The notes under the pieces were generated by a model. It saw only the letters and a list, made by a program, of their open reading frames with translations. It was not told where the DNA came from and searched no databases. From assembly GCF_018476885.1 (NCBI RefSeq), contig NZ_JAHCVJ010000001.1:558001-622000 (forward strand): a stretch of 64,000 nucleotides of DNA. Direction: 5' to 3'. Below, piece by piece: positions 61,801 through 64,000 of the stretch (position 1 is the first letter of the stretch; each line of letters begins with the position of its first letter). The stretch comes from Geoanaerobacter pelophilus. GTDB taxonomy: Bacteria > Desulfobacterota > Desulfuromonadia > Geobacterales > DSM-12255. The position numbers were made by a program, and so were the translations under genes.

Positions 61801-63714
61801 GCGCCGATATCGACAGCAGACTGCAGTGCAAGCTGCAGCAAAACCTTTGCCGGCGGCACCTCTGTAACATTGTCGCCAACAGCAGCAGCCGGCTCTTTCT
61901 TTTCCGGCTGGACCGGCTGTGACTCTGTATCCGGCAACATCTGCACTGTGATGATGGCCGGAGCCAAAAGAGTCTCAGCCCACTTCGCGATTGGCGACTC
62001 ACTGATCAAACCAGCTGTTGCCGCAGGAATGGCCAACACGCTCATCCTGAAAAATGACGGCACGGTGTGGCGCTGGGGCGGAATGTTCAACGGCTCTCCA
62101 GTGCCCCAACAGCTAACCGAGCTGATTGACGCCGTGGCCATCTCAACTGGCACCGAGCACTCCGTAGCACTAACCAGCGAAGGGAGAGTCCGGATCTGGG
62201 GCGGCAACAGCAGAGGACAGCTGGGTTCCGGGCTGGTCGGTCCGAGATCAGAAATCATGGGGCTGTCCGGAATAACGTCACTAGCTGCTGGCCATTGGTA
62301 TACGGCCGCAGTAAGAGGGGATGGAACCGTCTGGAGCTTTGGCGACAACAGCGATGGCTGTCTCGGCGACGGCACCACCAACCTGCGTGGCGATCTGGTT
62401 CAGGCAGTAGGACTCACCGGAGTAAAGGCTGTGGCAACCAGCCACTCGACCCTGGCACTCAAAACCGACGGAACGGTCTGGTCATGGGGGAGAAATGATC
62501 TCGGCCAGCTTGGGGACGGCACAACCACCCAGCGCAGTACTCCGGCGCAAATAAACGGCCTGTCCGGCATCGTGGCTGTTGCCTCCGGCAATTCTCACTC
62601 ACTGGCCCTGAGCGCACTCGGCACCGTCTATGGCTGGGGTGGCAGTTATGGACCATACCCGTGGTCGCTCACCGGTATTAGCAATGTTGTCGCAATAGCA
62701 GCCGGGGAGAGCAGCAGCATCGCCCTGAAGGCAGACGGCACTGTCTGGGAGTGGACCGGCCTCAACACACCGGTGCAGGTAGCCGGTATCTCCGGGGTAA
62801 CAGCCATTTCGGCGTCAGACCATGTGATGGCCATGAAGAGTGACGGGACCATCTGGGGATGGGGGAATAATTACGCCGGCCAGCTTGGAGACGGCACTTT
62901 AACCTATAGCAGCATCCCGGTTAAGGCAACGGCCGAAACCACAGTACGGATGCCGCTCACAATCAGCATAAGCGGCAATGGCACAGTCTATTCACCTACT
63001 GCGCCACCATGCAGCGGAACATGCACCCAATGGCTAGCCAAAGGTGAAACAGTGGGGATTTCGCCAGCAGCCGACAGCGGCCAGGTCTTTGTCGGCTGGT
63101 CAGGGTGCGGTTCCGTAGTGGGGAATGAATGCATGGTGACCATGTCAGGGGGGCAATTTATCTCGGCCGCATTCGCGCCCAACACCCCTTACACATTGAC
63201 GGCAACGAAAATCGGCAGCGGCAGCGGCCAGGTGTTGAGCGTCTCCCCAGACACCCGGATAAACCTCACAGATCAACCGAGCAGTGCGGCCCAGTATATG
63301 GCCGGCAGCTTGGTTACCCTAACTGCCAGCGCTGACAGCGGCTCATCATTCAGCGGCTGGAGAGGCGTCTGCAGCGGTACTGCACCCTGCAATATCCAGA
63401 TTGGCGGCGACAGAGAAGTTGTCGCAGTTTTCACCAACACCGCAACCGGCAACCCCGGCCCGGTGCAGCTGAATAACCAGTATTTCGCACTGCTCCAAGA
63501 TGCCTACTCAAGCCTACAGGTCAATGCAGCGGCAGTTATTTTCGCCAATGCCTTGGCGGTAACAGAGAACCTGGTCTTTGACCGGGATATTGCCGTTACC
63601 CTCAAAGGCGGTTACGACAACGGCTTTGGGACCAGCAGCGGCCAGACCATCCTCAAAGGAACCCTGACCATCACCAACGGCTCGGTGATCATGGAGAATA
63701 TCGTTATTCAGTAG
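58861..63714 (+). CDS. Giant exported mosaic protein with three seven-bladed propellers
   Basis: A 1617-residue protein. Signal peptide about 1-32. Domains in order: seven Asp-box/BNR-type repeats (KSTNGGASW-like, about 40-355); a choice-of-anchor-D domain (LSFGDQFINTASVEQSVTIS); the first half of a Big_5 Ig-like domain (QPANGTTAPLTTMVQATFSE); seven RCC1-like repeats of 39 residues (AIAAGGTHSVALKSNGTVVAWG); the second half of Big_5 (GSVSYDQATQTASFTPAAPL); a second anchor-D domain; an InlB-B-like repeat; seven more RCC1-like repeats; two InlB-B-like repeats; and a C-terminal module with VTLKGGYDNGFGTSSGQTIL. GGAGG lies 9 bases before the ATG at 58861. A surface or adhesion role is inferred. 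Confidence 0.87.
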   Translation: MLIRPLWSRLRLAILIVAIVALSLASVSYGSDQWQSVGPNGKSLAISPNFALDHTIYAGSETAGIVKSTNGGASWTQVNNGITNLTIWAIAISPGYSSDHTLFAATDVGIFKSTNDGASWAPAYYGIPPQSVRSLALSPNYQNDQNIFAGTWGGGLYKSSDSGMTWALSGTGITEPYIPSLAFSPAYSVDRTIFAGTLTNGVFKSTDGGANWNSVGITYNHTIHALAVSPGYATDQTIYVGIGGGGGVVKSMNGGTSWQPVTNGLSNLNILSMAISPGYADDPTPPGSPGDRTLYSGTFGGGVFRSNDGGSSWTTINNGLSNLNAWAITVSPAYRSDLTVFAGTDTGLFKLASPSAPPVVSVTPTGLSFGDQFINTASVEQSVTISNSGAAPLAISSISITDANPAQYAITSYGSCGTPNPYLAPGTSCTISVGFSPTTEGNHYATLMISSNDPVTPLSSVPLYGVGVFVPAPTVISRQPANGTTAPLTTMVQATFSEQMDEFSITTTTFNLTQLTSVAISTIAAGGSHSVALKSDGSVTAWGDNSSGQSTVPGGLAGVTGIAAGDSHTLAVTANGMVSAWGKNDYNQSTVPQGLTGVIAVAAGGSHSLALKSDGTVTAWGSNQFGQATPPEGLTGVIAIAAGGTHSVALKSNGTVVAWGHGINGQTTIPEGLSNVTAIAAGGDHCLALKNDGTVVAWGYGYYGQTTVPEGLSGVIAVAAGGLHSLALKNDGTVVAWGYNILNQSLVPGGLAGVKGIAAGYVHSLVVKNDNMLVGWGYDGNGQISIPGDLHTGINVTGSVSYDQATQTASFTPAAPLVNASNYHAAISGVRSLAGITLATPVTWSFTALGPALQLAPVSRSFGTVPVFSSTATSFTISNSSQSQLSLNTVAISGADATQFSINTGSCSSLTPTLAAGESCQVQIVFAPDSVGAKSATLLISAASPAIELAASLTGTGIAAATYPLYLGVDGPGSGIVTFSAPISTADCSASCSKTFAGGTSVTLSPTAAAGSFFSGWTGCDSVSGNICTVMMAGAKRVSAHFAIGDSLIKPAVAAGMANTLILKNDGTVWRWGGMFNGSPVPQQLTELIDAVAISTGTEHSVALTSEGRVRIWGGNSRGQLGSGLVGPRSEIMGLSGITSLAAGHWYTAAVRGDGTVWSFGDNSDGCLGDGTTNLRGDLVQAVGLTGVKAVATSHSTLALKTDGTVWSWGRNDLGQLGDGTTTQRSTPAQINGLSGIVAVASGNSHSLALSALGTVYGWGGSYGPYPWSLTGISNVVAIAAGESSSIALKADGTVWEWTGLNTPVQVAGISGVTAISASDHVMAMKSDGTIWGWGNNYAGQLGDGTLTYSSIPVKATAETTVRMPLTISISGNGTVYSPTAPPCSGTCTQWLAKGETVGISPAADSGQVFVGWSGCGSVVGNECMVTMSGGQFISAAFAPNTPYTLTATKIGSGSGQVLSVSPDTRINLTDQPSSAAQYMAGSLVTLTASADSGSSFSGWRGVCSGTAPCNIQIGGDREVVAVFTNTATGNPGPVQLNNQYFALLQDAYSSLQVNAAAVIFANALAVTENLVFDRDIAVTLKGGYDNGFGTSSGQTILKGTLTITNGSVIMENIVIQ
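60424..61243 (+). repeat. Seven tandem RCC1-like coding repeats
   Basis: Seven consecutive units of 117 bases (39 residues), each (A/G)(I/V)AAG-x2-H(S/C)LALK(S/N)(D/N)GTV-x-AWG then a GQ-x-x-(V/I)P-x-GL stretch. The high DNA similarity between units suggests recent duplication. Confidence 0.85.
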
Positions 63715-63731
63715 TGCCACCCCGGACAGAC

Positions 63732-63776
63732 AAAAGCCCCCTGGACCGCAGAATGGACCAGGGGGCTTTCTATTGT
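63732..63776. terminator. Terminator between the giant gene and tsaB
   Basis: AAAGCCCCCTGG...CCAGGGGGCTTT with a 13-base interior, preceded by A on the left and followed by TCTATTG on the right, between converging genes. Confidence 0.8.
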
Positions 63777-63800
63777 GTATCTGATACTGCGCAAGCCTGC

Positions 63801-64000
63801 CTAGCGTTGTTTGGCCATTTCCGCCTCGGAAAGCCTCAGATAAACCGGGAGCAGGTCAACAGCGGAGACGCCATCGCCACGCTGCAAGGCGGCATAGGCC
63901 AGCATGGCGCCATTGGAGGCTCTTGGCAGGTGGACATGCGGTGGGGCAAAAATGGCGCGATCACCGAGCAACGCCAGAAGTTGCTCCCGATAGCGAAGAG
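63801..64000 (-). CDS. tsaB: TsaB, tRNA threonylcarbamoyladenosine biosynthesis protein (partial)
   Basis: The last 66 residues of a protein whose 5' part lies beyond the right edge. The tail DLLPVYLRLSEAEMAKQR matches the conserved P-(V/L)-YLR-x-(S/P)-(E/D)AE ending of TsaB, the TsaD partner in t6A37 synthesis, and the preceding ASNGAMLAYAALQRGDG fits the family's last helix. Confidence 0.78.
   Translation of the reverse strand, partial: LRYREQLLALLGDRAIFAPPHVHLPRASNGAMLAYAALQRGDGVSAVDLLPVYLRLSEAEMAKQR

Overview
The window looks like chromosome of a Geobacter-type bacterium (Geobacterales, formerly Deltaproteobacteria). This rests on several c-type cytochromes, two GEMM-I-type cyclic-dinucleotide riboswitches ahead of a cytochrome gene, a chemoreceptor next to cytochromes, a CFI-box C-terminal tail, and trp and ilv/leu genes arranged as in that group. 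No tRNA, rRNA, CRISPR array, insertion sequence or prophage was found.

Positions 1-21200 carry a tryptophan gene set on the minus strand: trpE-trpG, trpD-trpC-trpB2-trpF, trpB, then trpA-accD-folC. Non-tryptophan cassettes break it up: a MarR regulator with a SulP transporter (+), a branched-chain-amino-acid-type binding protein (+), and a block with a lytic transglycosylase, a ten-heme lipoprotein (+) and a minus-strand operon. That operon encodes a triheme c7-like protein, a Cyc2-like cytochrome-porin fusion, a monoheme cytochrome and a chemoreceptor.

Positions 21300-27000 hold a sensor histidine kinase, htpG, and a 650-base leader with a promoter, two tandem riboswitches (each with its own terminator) and a repeat between them. 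The leader feeds a lipoprotein with three monoheme cytochrome domains.

Positions 27000-35030 are a minus-strand translation and housekeeping cluster: ffh-rpsP-khpA-rimM-trmD-methyltransferase-rplS-rnhB-yraN, then a two-gene NAD synthetase and rsmI.

Positions 35100-42000 hold a CHASE4-PAS sensor without an output domain, a nucleosidase, a carotenoid-type membrane protein, MlaD and MlaE without a neighbouring MlaF, and an unrecognised protein built from about 20 W/F-P-L/F-Y motifs.

Positions 42200-58540 hold branched-chain amino acid synthesis on the minus strand (ilvD-ilvB-ilvN-ilvC, leuA behind a leucine T-box, leuC-leuD). These genes are interleaved with psd-pssA, two glycosyltransferases, a CFI-box metalloprotease, a cold-shock protein and a LOG-family protein.

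Positions 58861-63714 encode a 1617-residue exported protein that reads as three seven-bladed propellers, one of them inserted inside an Ig-like domain. The window ends in the 3' part of tsaB.
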